A stretch of DNA of 64,000 nt from Scleroderma bovista (Eukaryota > Basidiomycota > Agaricomycetes > Boletales > Sclerodermataceae), in NCBI GenBank assembly GCA_037178675.1, contig JAYMGJ010000680.1, forward strand, positions 186,001 through 250,000, written 5' to 3'. Shown piece by piece: positions 1 through 10,587 of this stretch. The translations under genes were made by a program, and so were the position numbers. The number at the start of each line of letters is the position of its first letter. Positions within the stretch are counted from its first letter, which is position 1. The notes beneath the pieces are model-generated. The model worked only from the letters and a program-made list of their open reading frames with translations, did no database searches and was not told the origin of the DNA.

Positions 1-911
1 GCAGAGTCGCTATACAGAAGACAGCACATTCCATTTACTTTTCTGACTCTTGTAGTCGGTGAAATATACCTAATACAAAATTGGAATCGCCTCCTTCGCC
101 ATTGCCGTAGTGCCGCTGGTTGCTTCCCAAGGTTAGCGTCAACGTCATCTGACACTTGCAGCACTTGCTGCATGGAGTCGCCATCAGTTCGTTGCCGTAG
201 CACTGGCCGTGCAGGTCGTAGTCATTGTTACAGATGATGGTTAGTGGAATTGCCGCTGACTACACAGGTCGTCGTTGTCGTACAGGTGTGCGGGCGTGGC
301 CATCAACGTCATGCAGCTAGTTGCACGGTCATTGTCGTCGTGAAGTGGAGGTGGCCTTCGACGTTATTGAGACGCCTTCTAAATGGTGAAGTGATGGTGG
401 TGGTCAACATTGTGGTGATCGTGATTGGGACCGTTCGCATTGTCGTGCGCAGGCTGCACGGTGGAGTCGCAGTGCTTTCGACACTGTCAAGATGGTCAAG
501 GTGATTATGGTGGTTGTAACCGCTGGGACCATCGGGTGTTAGTCGTGTCTCCCGGTCGCGGCGGTCATGGTTGTGGTTAAAAAGGCGAGTTCGTCATCTG
601 TGGGTAGAGAGTAGGGATAAGCGCTAAGACATTGTGTTGTTTTGATTAGGGGGAAACGGCCAAGTGTATGTCATGTCTGCATGGAGAAGAACGTTGAGAA
701 CGGTGAGGATGGCATGTCAATCGGTAAGCAGTGACGAAGCGTGAGTGTATCAAATTCAACGAGTGCAGGTTTGAGTGCGACGTCGGCACAACTGGTCGGC
801 ATTCTGCAGTACAACAGGGGGTTGCACGAAGAACAAATCAGGATAATTTTTTTTTTTGACTCTTGGGCTGAAAAAAATAAAAAAATAAAAACGGTAAAGA
901 GCCATGACGAC
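1..911. other. Left flank, no supported gene; G/T-biased degenerate repeats
   Basis: No gene with recognisable domains is visible here. From about 80 to 560 the plus strand is strongly G/T-biased and contains many imperfect copies of short words such as gtcgt, ggtcattgtc and gtggtggt, so the reading frame across 244-504 is low-complexity (Val/Arg-rich) and not credible as a protein. An A-rich tract lies at about 845-893. The end of this stretch lies just downstream of the stop codon of the minus-strand telomere-protein gene and probably includes its 3' untranslated region. Confidence 0.5.
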
Positions 912-3517
912 TTAATCCTGGTCAAGGTAAACACTCCCATCTTGCTCAATCACCTCTCCGAGTGTTCTAATCCGCCCTGTCCTCAATAATGTTGCCCGAA
1001 AATCGACCCAGGTCATCCGAGGGCGCCGATGGTTTGGGCCATAGGGGATTTTTGTAAAGTCCACCACCAGCCCTGCTAGGCGATGTGGTTTCCTGCGGCT
1101 TTCAGGAGTCTGCAAGTGCATTGTAGTTCATTGTGAGGTCAAATGATCATTTTCAATTACCTCACTGTGCTGCACATCAACTTGTGGTGCCTCTCTCACA
1201 TAGGTGCCCTCCCTGCTGCTGGCTATCTTCTGGAGTGTCCCGTTCGGAGTTTGAGCAGCTCTTGGGGATGCCTGTCCTTCGATATTCAATTGCTCGTCCA
1301 CTTTCACCTTTTTTGTAAGCGGTGTAGGCTGGTGAGATAGCCTGCGCTTCTTCTCTCCCTTTTCGCCTGGTAATTCTTCCTCGGGTGCTACAGCGCGACC
1401 CTTTCCTTTTCGTGAGCGCATGAAACTTGGTTCCTTCCATGTATCAGGGTCATGTGCTGGTGTTGCACCACCATTGTACGGTGCTGAGCCTGGCTTGTTT
1501 GGTGTTGGTATAGTACCGGATGGTTGTTTCTGGCTTGGGGACGCAGAAAACAGAGAACGCATAGATGACGGCGATGACGATGCAAACTGAGAGTCGGCCA
1601 TTTCGTTTGTCATAGAGGGCACAACAGCAGAGGAGGACTTCTCAAGTACAGCTTTGGTCTCTGCATCGTCCTCCGAAAGTTCCGCATTTTCATGGCTGGT
1701 GTTAACCCTGTCCAGCACACCTCTATCGACATCTCGCATAGGTGAGTTGTTTGCTAACCCAGTTTCAAGAGTACGTGGTGTACCATGCACAGGCTGGCCA
1801 GATATCACTTCTGCAGACATCCGCGACACGTGTCTCGACGAGTCAGGATGACCATTTGGACTAGTCTTTCTTGGAGTTGATGCTTCTCCGGGCTTGAATC
1901 CATTGGAGAGCGATGAAGGCAATAGTGGTACATGTGACTGAGATGGCTGAGAAGACATCATTGCAGACGTATCGGAATTGGGTACCAGGATTTGGGTGGG
2001 ACCAGAATGGTTAGGATCAGGTAGTAGTGGTACTCCGGGGTGAAGAACTTTGCGTTTGACATTCCTGCATAAGTTGGTGAGCGACCCAGAAAAGGCTAAA
2101 GGCGAACTCGGGGGTAGTGGAGAAGAGGCCTGTTGGGGCGGCGATGGTGGCGGTGAAGCCGTTTTATTGCACTGAGAAGGCATAGGTGGCTGTAGGAAGT
2201 GGTTTTGTGAATCCGACGAATGTCTCATAGATTCCTCGGGGGTTGCCTCGAGTTGAACATCATAAGAAGGGAGAATTTCTGTATCCGAGTTGCGAGATGG
2301 TGGTGTCTCTGGATTTGCTTGCACAGGACTTCTGCGTGGAGATGGTGACCATTCCGTCGGTGTGCCTCGGGAAACGGACGCTACTGGTGCTTCTAGCTCT
2401 GGTGTGCGGGGTACTGGTGAAGTGTTGGTGTAAAGATGGATGCAATGACACCATGGTCTTTAGAGGGAGCATCTTACCTTCCGTGATATTCCTGGCTAAA
2501 GCAGGCAGGTCCGACTCCAAAACTTCACGCCAAACGTCAAGGAATGCAGAGATAGCATAAGGACTATTACGTACCATCTGCGGTTTGTTGAGGTGTTCGA
2601 TATGCAAACTTCCATCGATCAATCTCTAATGGCTATCCATTACAGGTATGTCAGTCCCCATACACGTTCATTGGATAGCGAACGGCTTACTCGCCACCGT
2701 TTGGAGTACGCTCTTTTGAAATCAATGGGTCGTTGCGGACGTACGGGGTCCGGCATCTGCTTAGTTACGGCTGGCTTCAAAGCCGGTTCCACTACCTTTT
2801 CAAGTATGTTTGGAGTAAGCGGTCGCGGAATTGGCTGAACGGTTGATGGCTGCTCTTGCTTCCTCAGTTTGAGCACGTTTCTAAGCAGAAGTGTGTTCGA
2901 ACGAAACCAAATCAAAGCCCTGGAGAACTTACCCACCACCACCATCCTGACGGAGGCCCGTAACCCATTCTTGCACGAGCGAGTTTGACTCTACGTCTTT
3001 CGGATCACCGAATATATGTGTGCCAGGACCTATCCCTTCTACAGAACCAACCTCCAATGCGATATGTGACGTTGGAGTGTTTCCCTTGAGCGTGCCACCA
3101 AGCGGACGAGGGGAAAAAATGGGTCGGAAGTGTTTGATAAAAACGGGGGCGAAACGGTGATCGATGATATTTCGGCCACGGTTCTGGCTATCGGAAGTAC
3201 CATCTTATTGGGCAGTACACGATGTATCTGAGGGGTATACTGACACTTTGAACTCTTCTGCAGCTTCTCTTGATATTCGAATTGGTATGCGGTGAGTCTT
3301 GTCAGAGGCCCATGCCCAGACATAGCTATTCTCATGGAAAGTTAGAAACTGGGCAGGAGTCAGTGTCATCAAACGCCTTCTATAGATTCTTTACTTCGAT
3401 AAGTTGTACTCGTTTCTTTTTTTTGAAAGGGGGGACATCGTAATGCTGCGCTCCGTATGTCTCTGCTGCGTCGATGAGATAGTCGCTGATCCACGCAGCC
3501 GGAATCGACTCTGCCAT
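912..3517 (-). CDS. TPP1/Est3-like (shelterin Tpz1-type) telomere protein
   Basis: Probable telomere-capping and telomerase-recruitment factor with an N-terminal OB fold, acting in the nucleus. Exon 1 (3517-3395) begins MAESIPAAWISDYLIDAAE, the usual PWI-type opening of TPP1 proteins, and ends RVQLIE. A 46-nt intron follows. Exon 2 starts at 3348 with FLTFHENSYVWAWASDKTHR then IPIRISREAAEEF. Further exons give an ALEVGSVEGIGPGTHIFGD strand, a WVTGLRQDGGGG end to the fold near 2944, and a long Ser/Pro-rich linker with a basic KKRR patch (about 2324-1161). A last exon (1109-912) is reached only if the intron 1110-1160 is removed. It encodes a non-repetitive block with VDFTKIPYGPNHRRPRM and WVDFRATLLRTGRIRTLGEV. 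Middle exon borders (about 3348-2260) are approximate. The family call rests on the OB-fold pattern only; the C-terminal block could be a partner-binding motif, which is inference. Confidence 0.6.
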
Positions 3518-3597
3518 GGGGGAAAAATAGTAATTATGTAAGCAAGGGTGTCCCGGAGCCAAAGAAAAACTGTTTGGCTCTCTTCCACACAGCGAGC
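3518..3597. promoter_or_regulatory. Shared divergent promoter, TPP1-like / TIM17
   Basis: Only 80 bp separate the start codon of the minus-strand telomere protein (3517) from that of TIM17 (3598). Promoters and 5' leaders of both must share or overlap this stretch. No TATA box is evident. Confidence 0.5.
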
Positions 3598-4287
3598 ATG
3601 TCCCATGCAGACCACACACGAGACCCATGGCACGTATATGATCCCACGGCAGACACTATACTGACAATACTCCAGTCCATGGGTTGTACTCAGTGATTTT
3701 GGCGGTGCCTTTGCCATGGGTGCAGTCGGCGGTGCAATCTGGCACGGAATCAAGGGGGCCCGTAATTCTCCAAGGGTATCCTGTTTCTTGTGCTCATTCG
3801 GTGACCTGTATTAATGACATGTATGTAGGGCGAGCGATTCATTGGCGCAGTTTCAACTATAAAAGCTCGTGCACCGGTAACTGGTGGAAACTTTGGTGTT
3901 TGGGGAGGCATGTTCTCCACCTTCGATTGTGCTATCAAAGGCTGGCGGCAAAAGGAGGATGCATGGAACGCCATACTCTCAGGATTTATGACTGGTGGCT
4001 GTCTAGCACTACGGAGTAAGTTCTTCCTTGCCAATGCTCTGATTCCCTGTTTGCTGATATTCCATGCAGGTGGTCCAAAATCCGCCTTGGGATCTGCCGT
4101 AGCATGTGGAGTACTACTCGGTGTCTTTGAGGGTGTTGGTGTTCTACTCTCACGTGTCTTCAACGAAGGTGCTAGACCACAGCTACCGCAATGTAAGTAT
4201 TTCGTCTGCTACAGCCTTCGTCGGGCCTTGCTAACGGGTCTGTTAGTACCAGAAAATATGACCCCCCAGCCCACACATTCTGCATAA
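3598..4287 (+). CDS. TIM17: Mitochondrial import inner-membrane translocase subunit Tim17
   Basis: Core subunit of the TIM23 presequence translocase in the mitochondrial inner membrane. Five exons (3598-3629, 3676-3775, 3829-4015, 4070-4192, 4247-4287) give 160 residues, the normal Tim17 size. The N-terminus [20 protein letters not shown] matches the family, including the DPCP cysteine involved in a redox-sensitive disulfide. It is followed by [43 protein letters not shown] and [14 protein letters not shown], the Gly-rich transmembrane segments of the Tim17/22/23 fold. The first intron (3630-3675, 46 nt) starts with GC rather than GT. That is the only junction I found that keeps DPCPWVV in frame, with a ctgac branch site near its end. 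The 3' end faces ARH1, 73 bp away. Confidence 0.95.
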
Positions 4288-4360
4288 GTCGGATTGTATT
4301 AGACTCACCCTATCTTATATCGCTTTTTACCCGTGCAATATACATCTAACATGATATGAT

Positions 4361-5896
4361 CTAAGTAATAAGCCTCGAATCTTTGTCTCTGTGGCCTGAG
4401 GAAAGGAACGCTTTTGCATCCCCCCAATTCATGCGTTCCCGCTCTTTACCCAGCGTTTCGCCTCTTCGTATTTCCTCTGCGTTGACTGCCTTCCAGTCTT
4501 CATACTGAGTGACAATGCCATCTTTGACCCCTTGCATGACTTCCTCGGGAGGGTTTTCAAGATGCGGTTGCGGGTTCAGCACCAGACCAGACATAATTTG
4601 GGCGGAATGATCTTCAGATGCCACCATATGTACATCTGACCCAGATGTCATGTCTGACATTACAGTGTCTGCTGCTGCATAGGCATCCATCATCGTCGAC
4701 GCGAGAACACCCTTGGAGCCATATGCTGCCCATCCGGACGTGTACATGTTGGGAATAGCAGTTCCATGGAGCAAGCATAGGCGATTTCCACGTGAGCTGA
4801 GGTGATTGCTAGATGGATCGAAGAAGTCGGTTTCGGGGTCAGCACGAAATCCAAGGGAAGTAACCACCAATGAGGTCGAAAGGGTGGATTTTTCTCCAGT
4901 AAGTACTGCACGGCTGGTAGTAGGATCTACGCGTGTATGTGCCAGCGTAAGTCGCGCCATGTCAGTTGAGCTCGGCGGGGTAAGAGCTATGGGAGAGCGG
5001 TGAAACTCAAGGGACCAGGATTTTTGCGTCGTTCCTGGAGCCTTTTGTGATCCTCTCTGCAGGAGTTCAAGGGTCCGCCGTTGCTGGCGAGAAAGAGAAG
5101 TGCCTTCAGGTAAAACAAAAAGAGAAGGATCAACCGGGACCATGGATGCTTCTGGGAGAGTCAACAATTCACGGAGCTCCTTGTTAGTGAAGGCAGCTTG
5201 AAGGGGACCTCGTCTACCAATGATAGAAACATGTTTGATGGTTGATTGAGACAGAACATCCAGGACGTGCTCTGGCACGTCGAATTTTTGTAGGACTGAA
5301 GGGGACGTAAGAAGAATGCGGACAATGTCTAGGGATACGTTCCCATTCCCAATCAAAGTGAGATGAGAGATCTTGTCGAGGGGAGGCGGCGGAGGGTGAG
5401 ATGGATGTCTAGTGTACCAATGAACGAGCGAAAGAGCCGGGATACAAATTGAGGACGGGGGTATATCAGGGTGTAGTGTGGGGAGTGGACATCCTGTTGC
5501 AAACAGAAGATGAGTATAGTTGCGAAGGAGCGACGAAAGGGGCAGATTGAGTGCATTGGGGGTGGGGGAGGAGGGGGAAGAGTTCCCAACATTAACATTG
5601 CCAAAAAAACGAAAGCGTGGATCAAGTGCAGTTTGGTCGAACTTGTGAATGCAATTCTAGAGCATCGTGAGCAGACCGGGACGAGCACCTGGAAGAAAAT
5701 TCACCTTCACTTCGGGGTGATCTGGTGCGACACCATAGCGCACTAGACCGTGTGGAGCCCACGAACGGTCGAACAAGTGTACACGAAAAACAGGAGACCC
5801 GGGATCGCCGAGGGGAAGAAAGGACAGCAGCCGAGAGGCGACATAGAACGCAGATGGTCCTGCACCGACGATGGCAAGCTTTGTAGCAGAGGCCAT
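4361..5896 (-). CDS. ARH1: NADPH:adrenodoxin/ferredoxin oxidoreductase, mitochondrial
   Basis: FAD enzyme of the mitochondrial matrix that passes electrons from NADPH to ferredoxin (Yah1) for Fe-S cluster and heme A synthesis. Two exons (5896-5705 and 5656-4361, intron 48 nt) give 495 residues, like the yeast and human enzymes. Visible motifs are the N-terminal dinucleotide site AIVGAGPSAFYVASRLL, the family signature LVRYGVAPDHPEVK, the second nucleotide site LIGNGNVSLDIVRILL, and SGWAAYGSKGVLASTMMDA near the C-terminus. The second exon is one uninterrupted frame that also encodes a Ser/Pro-rich insert (SSPSSPTPN) from a polypurine tract near 5557-5580. The chosen ATG at 5896 leaves almost no presequence, so a longer upstream start or exon remains possible. 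Confidence 0.93.
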
Positions 5897-5911
5897 GTCG
5901 ACGCGACTCAG
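5897..5911. promoter_or_regulatory. 15-bp gap between divergent ARH1 and RAD9 start codons
   Basis: The ARH1 ATG (antisense, 5896-5894) and the RAD9 ATG (5912-5914) are back to back with 15 bp between them. Each gene's 5' leader or promoter must therefore lie inside the other gene's first exon or intron, unless an unseen upstream exon exists. Confidence 0.5.
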
Positions 5912-7870
5912 ATGCAAGCCACTCTCAGCGCATCCGCTCTCAAACGTACGTACGACGTCGAGCCCTTCGTGTTCACACCTCTGCTCACTGACCTGCAGCG
6001 TTTACCAGAGCCCTCACTTGTCTCTCGAGATACGGCGACGATCTCGTTATTCATGCCGATGCCGAGTATCTCTCACTGAGCACGACGAATTCATCGTTAT
6101 CAGCCTACTGTCGATTCAAGTATAGCACAAGGTTCTTCTCCAAGTACAGAGTAGGAAACGGTGTCAATGGAGTCCAAGGTTCTTCGACGAGCGTTACTGG
6201 CGATGATGTCAAGGGTCAACTTCTCGCCAAGGCATGTTCCCGCTTTTCCCAAGCAAGGCGCCTTGAACATATCCCCTGTAGACCCTGCTATCAATTCTAA
6301 AACACAGGACAATAGACAAGGCAGTGGAGCGGTGTGAGCTATCCATCCTCGAAGGTCGACCACAGTCCGAAGACGAACTTGACGACGATCGAGACTCCTT
6401 GGAAAGCAGGCTCATCATCAAATTGCACTGCAAACTCGGTGCGTGCTATGTCCCATCTCCCTTCGAGATCGTCATTCCCTATACATCCTACTCAGGCATC
6501 GTGAAGACGCATAGACTTGCCCTTCTAATCCCTAATTCGCTCCTTTCTCCTGGCGTGCCAGATTCGCAGAACGAGTCACATTTGACAATCGGACCAAGGG
6601 CAGTTAGGGACATCACGGAGCATTTCCCTAGTGGGCGTAGCATGAAAAGTGACCCTCAACTCGTTTGGACATTTGGGGAGACAGACGTCGACGTTAAGAG
6701 TCTCGAATCATCCCTTGATACAAAAGGTTCGGGGATGTGTACATTCTTCTTACCATGCATTTCATCGGCGCACCTAGGACGAACTCAACTTGCCACAGAG
6801 CTTACTATTAGCGCAGACGAATTCGACGTGTACGAGATATTTTCTGCACCAGTTACAATTGCCTTCCATTTGCGAGAGTTCAATGTGAGTTGAGTCTTGG
6901 GTTCCCCTTCGCCTGATATGGAGGACTTGTAGGCCACCATTGCATTTGCTGAAGCAACGGGATCCGCTCTGGACCTCCGTTTCACCGACCCCGCGGCACC
7001 TCTCTTCATTGGCGTTGAAGGCGACGAATCCGAGTATCTTTTTGTTATCTCTACCTCTCAGATACAGGGTTCTACGAATACCCACCCACAAATTAATCCC
7101 CGGGTGAATACTCGCAAACGCACCCTTCACGACGCGCCTGTCGACGAGCAACAGGCATGTACGGCTTCTGGATCCCGGCAGCTGAGCGAGCATCCTCGCG
7201 AAGACAAGGTTAGAAAATCAATGAGGGCCGCCCTACGGACCGATGCCACACCTGGACCCTCCAGCAGTGGTGGCATTGCTACGTCGCAAGCAGGGTCAAG
7301 AAGTGACGGTGATTTCGATTATGCGCCTCCATCCTTCGTGCCAGTGCCCGGGCCGTCTAATGTTTCTCAGCAACACTGTTCCTTGGACGACTTCCACCCT
7401 GTTCCCGCAGACTTGGGGCGTGTGGGTGACACTTATTTTGATGTTAATATGGAGGCGGATGGGCCCTCTCCGGACATCGACTACTCTGGTAGTGGAAAAA
7501 AGCCAGCTGAACCGCTCTTCTACCCCGGTTCACCCACTACACCACGTCCCTCACATCCTAACCGAGCCCGACAATCCTACACTCTTTCGCAACTGCCTCG
7601 GGTCAGGGAACAAACAGCCCGAGAGCTGAGCCCAGGAGGAGAGTACACAACCGAGGAGGGGCTGAATGCTATACTGGAAGGAGAGGAGGCTGGACTGGGT
7701 GTACTGACGCAGGGAGTTGAAGGAAGAAGTAGCTTGGAGCTATTCGAAGACGAATTTGGCCCAACTCAGGAGGGGGATTGCGAAGGAAGAAAGGTCAGTG
7801 CGACAATACATTTCTTCTAGCCCTTGGCTGATTTGATTGGCAGACTTTTCAACCGCTCTTCGAGGATTGA
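5912..7870 (+). CDS. RAD9: DNA damage checkpoint clamp subunit Rad9
   Basis: Subunit of the PCNA-like 9-1-1 clamp (Rad9-Hus1-Rad1) loaded at damaged DNA to activate the ATR-type checkpoint kinase. Six exons (5912-5945, 5999-6231, 6282-6438, 6496-6884, 6933-7793, 7844-7870) sum to 1701 nt, 566 residues, in frame. The N-terminus MQATLSASALKRFTRALTC and then YCRFKYSTRFFSKYR, TLLSILKHRTIDKAVERCEL, ISADEFDVYEIF and FAEATGSALDLRFTDP follow the Rad9 clamp fold. A long Ser/Pro-rich tail contains EFGPTQ and ends FQPLFED, as expected for fungal Rad9 tails that are phosphorylated and bind checkpoint mediators. The second intron (6232-6281) is GC-AG. The third (6439-6495) is exactly 57 nt with no stop, so a retained form would stay in frame. 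Confidence 0.93.
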
Positions 7871-8056
7871 GGTTTTTATCGAGTTGCTTTGCACACCTAG
7901 ATGTTCTCCTTTGCAGCCACCTCTCCCATAGTGTATAATCAATACTGAGCATGAGTGTAGTTCTTGACCCAACTGACGGAGAGGATATTTGAGAATGCTT
8001 GATTGCCTTTTTGGACACTGTGTACATAAAATTGTTTCTAGCACTAACCACCAGCT

Positions 8057-10483
8057 ATGCTTTACAAATCCAGGTCTTGCTGGCCGAAATTCTCCTGTCG
8101 GCTTCCACATTCTAGACAAGCATTTCCTTTTCATCCATGGTGGCTACGTTTATGTTGGCAATCTTCCAGTGTTACCCGGCCAGTTTCGGGTAGATCCCGA
8201 GGGGTCAAAGCGACGCTGACCTTTACAACCACAGCACTTGTGCTGTCTGGAGCAGGATACGTGGCCTATACAAAGCACCAACCGTTTCGTCATTCGATAC
8301 TAGCGGTCGTCCGGTGTTCAAGGGTTGCTGGTGCGATGCCTCTACTCGTTCTCTGCACTCATCCGAGCTCACTTTTGACTTCACCACAGTGGCCGCTATT
8401 ATGGGGGCCATCGATTACAAGCGAACATTTGCGTTCACATATGCGTCAGAGGAAGAGAAGTCACAGGCGTACTCGCAATGTCACACCCGAAGTGCAAGGC
8501 GGGTATTGCAGGCACTTTTGGCAAATGGAGGTGGGTAGGTCCTAGATTTTTTTTGGCCATGGTGATCAAAACGCAGAATTGCTCACACACAGCCCCCTGT
8601 GCTTTTAAGGAGTCTTCATAAAACTGGGCCAGCACATGGCGTCACTGTATGACCTATTTTTACGTCTTATTCGCGAGTTTCATCACGCAATTGTTCAAGG
8701 ATTATGATACCGAAGGAGTGGAGAGATACCATGCGGCCATTGCAGGACACGTGTGACCCTACTCCGTACGAGGATGTTCAGGCACTTTTCCTCTCTGATA
8801 TGGGCCATCCAATAAGCGAGCTATTCGAGGATTTCGATCCCGTCCCTATCGGGGTGGCAAGCCTAGCACAGGTGCACACAGGGAAACACAGGGAATCAGG
8901 CAAAAAAGTTGCCGTGAAGGTGTGTTTCCTGGATGTGAAGCAGCATGCCGAGTTTTTCCGTCAACTGACTGGGATTGACATACAGATACAGCATCCGTAT
9001 CTCGCAGAGTTTTGCGACATAGATATGGAGATGGTCGAGGTTACGCTTGGTGAGTGGAAATTCCAGTGCGGTAGTCCGTGGACACTTCATATATGTTTTA
9101 GGCTGGGTCAAGTACTGGTTCCCAGAATTTGAATTCACCTGGCTAGGCGAAGAAATGCGGGAAAACCTTCCCAAAGAAATGGATTTCGTCCACGAAGCAC
9201 AAAATGCTCGCCGAGCCGTTTCTAATTTTGCGGATGTTACCACCTCGTTGTACATTCCAGAGGTGATTTTGGCTACCAAACGAGTGCTAATCATGGAATA
9301 CATTCAAGGCGCAAGAGTTGACGATTTGGCATACCTAGTGAAGGAAAGAATTGATAGAAATAAGGTGGCATTAGAATTAGCGAGAATCTTTGGTCGGATG
9401 GTATTTGTTCATGGGTGGTTTCATGCGGTAAGTTTATTGAAGCTAATTGCTATCAATGCTAATGGCTTGTGGATTTAGGATCCCCACCCAGGTAATCTAC
9501 TGATTCGGCGGGCTCCAAAGCAATCTCGTTCTCCGTACAATTTCGAAATCGTTCTACTGGACCACGGTTTGTACTTTGATTTGGAGGATGAACTTCGCAT
9601 CGGTTACAGCAAATTGTGGCTCTCGCTGATTGCTGGTGCCTCGCCCGAGACTCTCGCGGACAGGAGAAAATACGCAGAGTCGGTTGGAAATATAACGGCA
9701 GACTTGGTAAGTTCGTTGATTTCGTTTGTCGTGTTTGTACAAACGAGCTCTAGTATCCGGTTTTCGAGGCAGCTATCACAGGTTCGAGACCAGCAGACTA
9801 ACCGGCAGCATCGCGCTGAGCTGCATAACAGGACGTGCAGCACTAGAAGGTGCATGGGAAGAGGAGCCTTACGATGGCAAATTCAAGCGAGCGTCGAGTG
9901 TGATTGATCTGGTCCCTCAGTCGGAAGAAGAAGTGGAAGCTATACAGAACGCAGTCGTTAATCACGATGGGCTTCTACTTTCTGTTCTAGATGTACTCAG
10001 GAGGGTACCGCGAAGAGTGTTAATGGTGCTGAAGTTGAATGATTTGACAAGGTTGATTTTCGTGGCACATATTCCCCCATCGTTCTGATTCTTTCGTGCT
10101 GGTTAGGAGTCTTGATCGAGCCCTTGTCACAACACATTCGAGTGTAAGCATTCCAGCTATCGTTCGGCGTCTAAACCGATCGTGTTACACAGGCCCGAAT
10201 TTTCCTGATTACCGCCAAATACTGCATGACTGCAGTCTGGCGCGATGACCGCCGCCGAATACAAGAGCAAGGTTTGCGTGTTTATGGATGGCTCGGTTTT
10301 GTGTGCCGCTTAGTGTCTTGTTGGTGGTGCGTATTTTTACCTTTCATTGGGATTTACTACAACTCTTGCCAAGGAATTATACAAAAGGCTATACAGCTAC
10401 GACCATTATTGAGTACCTCATGGATTTTCAAGCATCCTCCAGCAAGTGTTTGGCGGGCTGGGGAGCATGTCCTCATTAGGTGA
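8057..10483 (+). CDS. MCP2: ABC1/UbiB-family atypical kinase, ADCK1/Mcp2 type (mitochondrial)
   Basis: Atypical kinase-like protein of mitochondria; Mcp2/ADCK1 relatives are linked to inner-membrane lipid and coenzyme Q handling. The basic N-terminus from 8057 resembles a targeting sequence and precedes a membrane segment (LTFTTTALVLSGAGYVAYT). Then come QPFRHSILAVVRCSRV and DYKRTFAFTY, the KxGQ element FIKLGQHMASL, the Ala/Gly-type loop GVASLAQVHTG, the VAVKV lysine, DPHPGNLLIRR, and LLDHGLYFDLEDELR, where DHG replaces the usual DFG, as in ADCK1. The ALVTTHSS and RIFLITAKYC segments follow. About nine introns interrupt the gene. The last exon has more than one open frame (about 10290-10480), so the extreme C-terminus is uncertain. 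The symbol is by family resemblance. Confidence 0.82.
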
Positions 10484-10587
10484 TTCAAGTCGCCTTGCGT
10501 AACCATGGAATTGCAGCAATTTGTAATGGCACATACATTCGGTCTCTGGCAGGGGTTAAACGGTAATGAATCATGATCCCAACAAGA

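Noticed and set aside
1128..2324. Treating the 398-residue frame as a complete stand-alone gene
   Set aside because: It starts with no good context and links by canonical introns to an upstream OB-fold region and a downstream terminal exon, so it is the middle of one gene.
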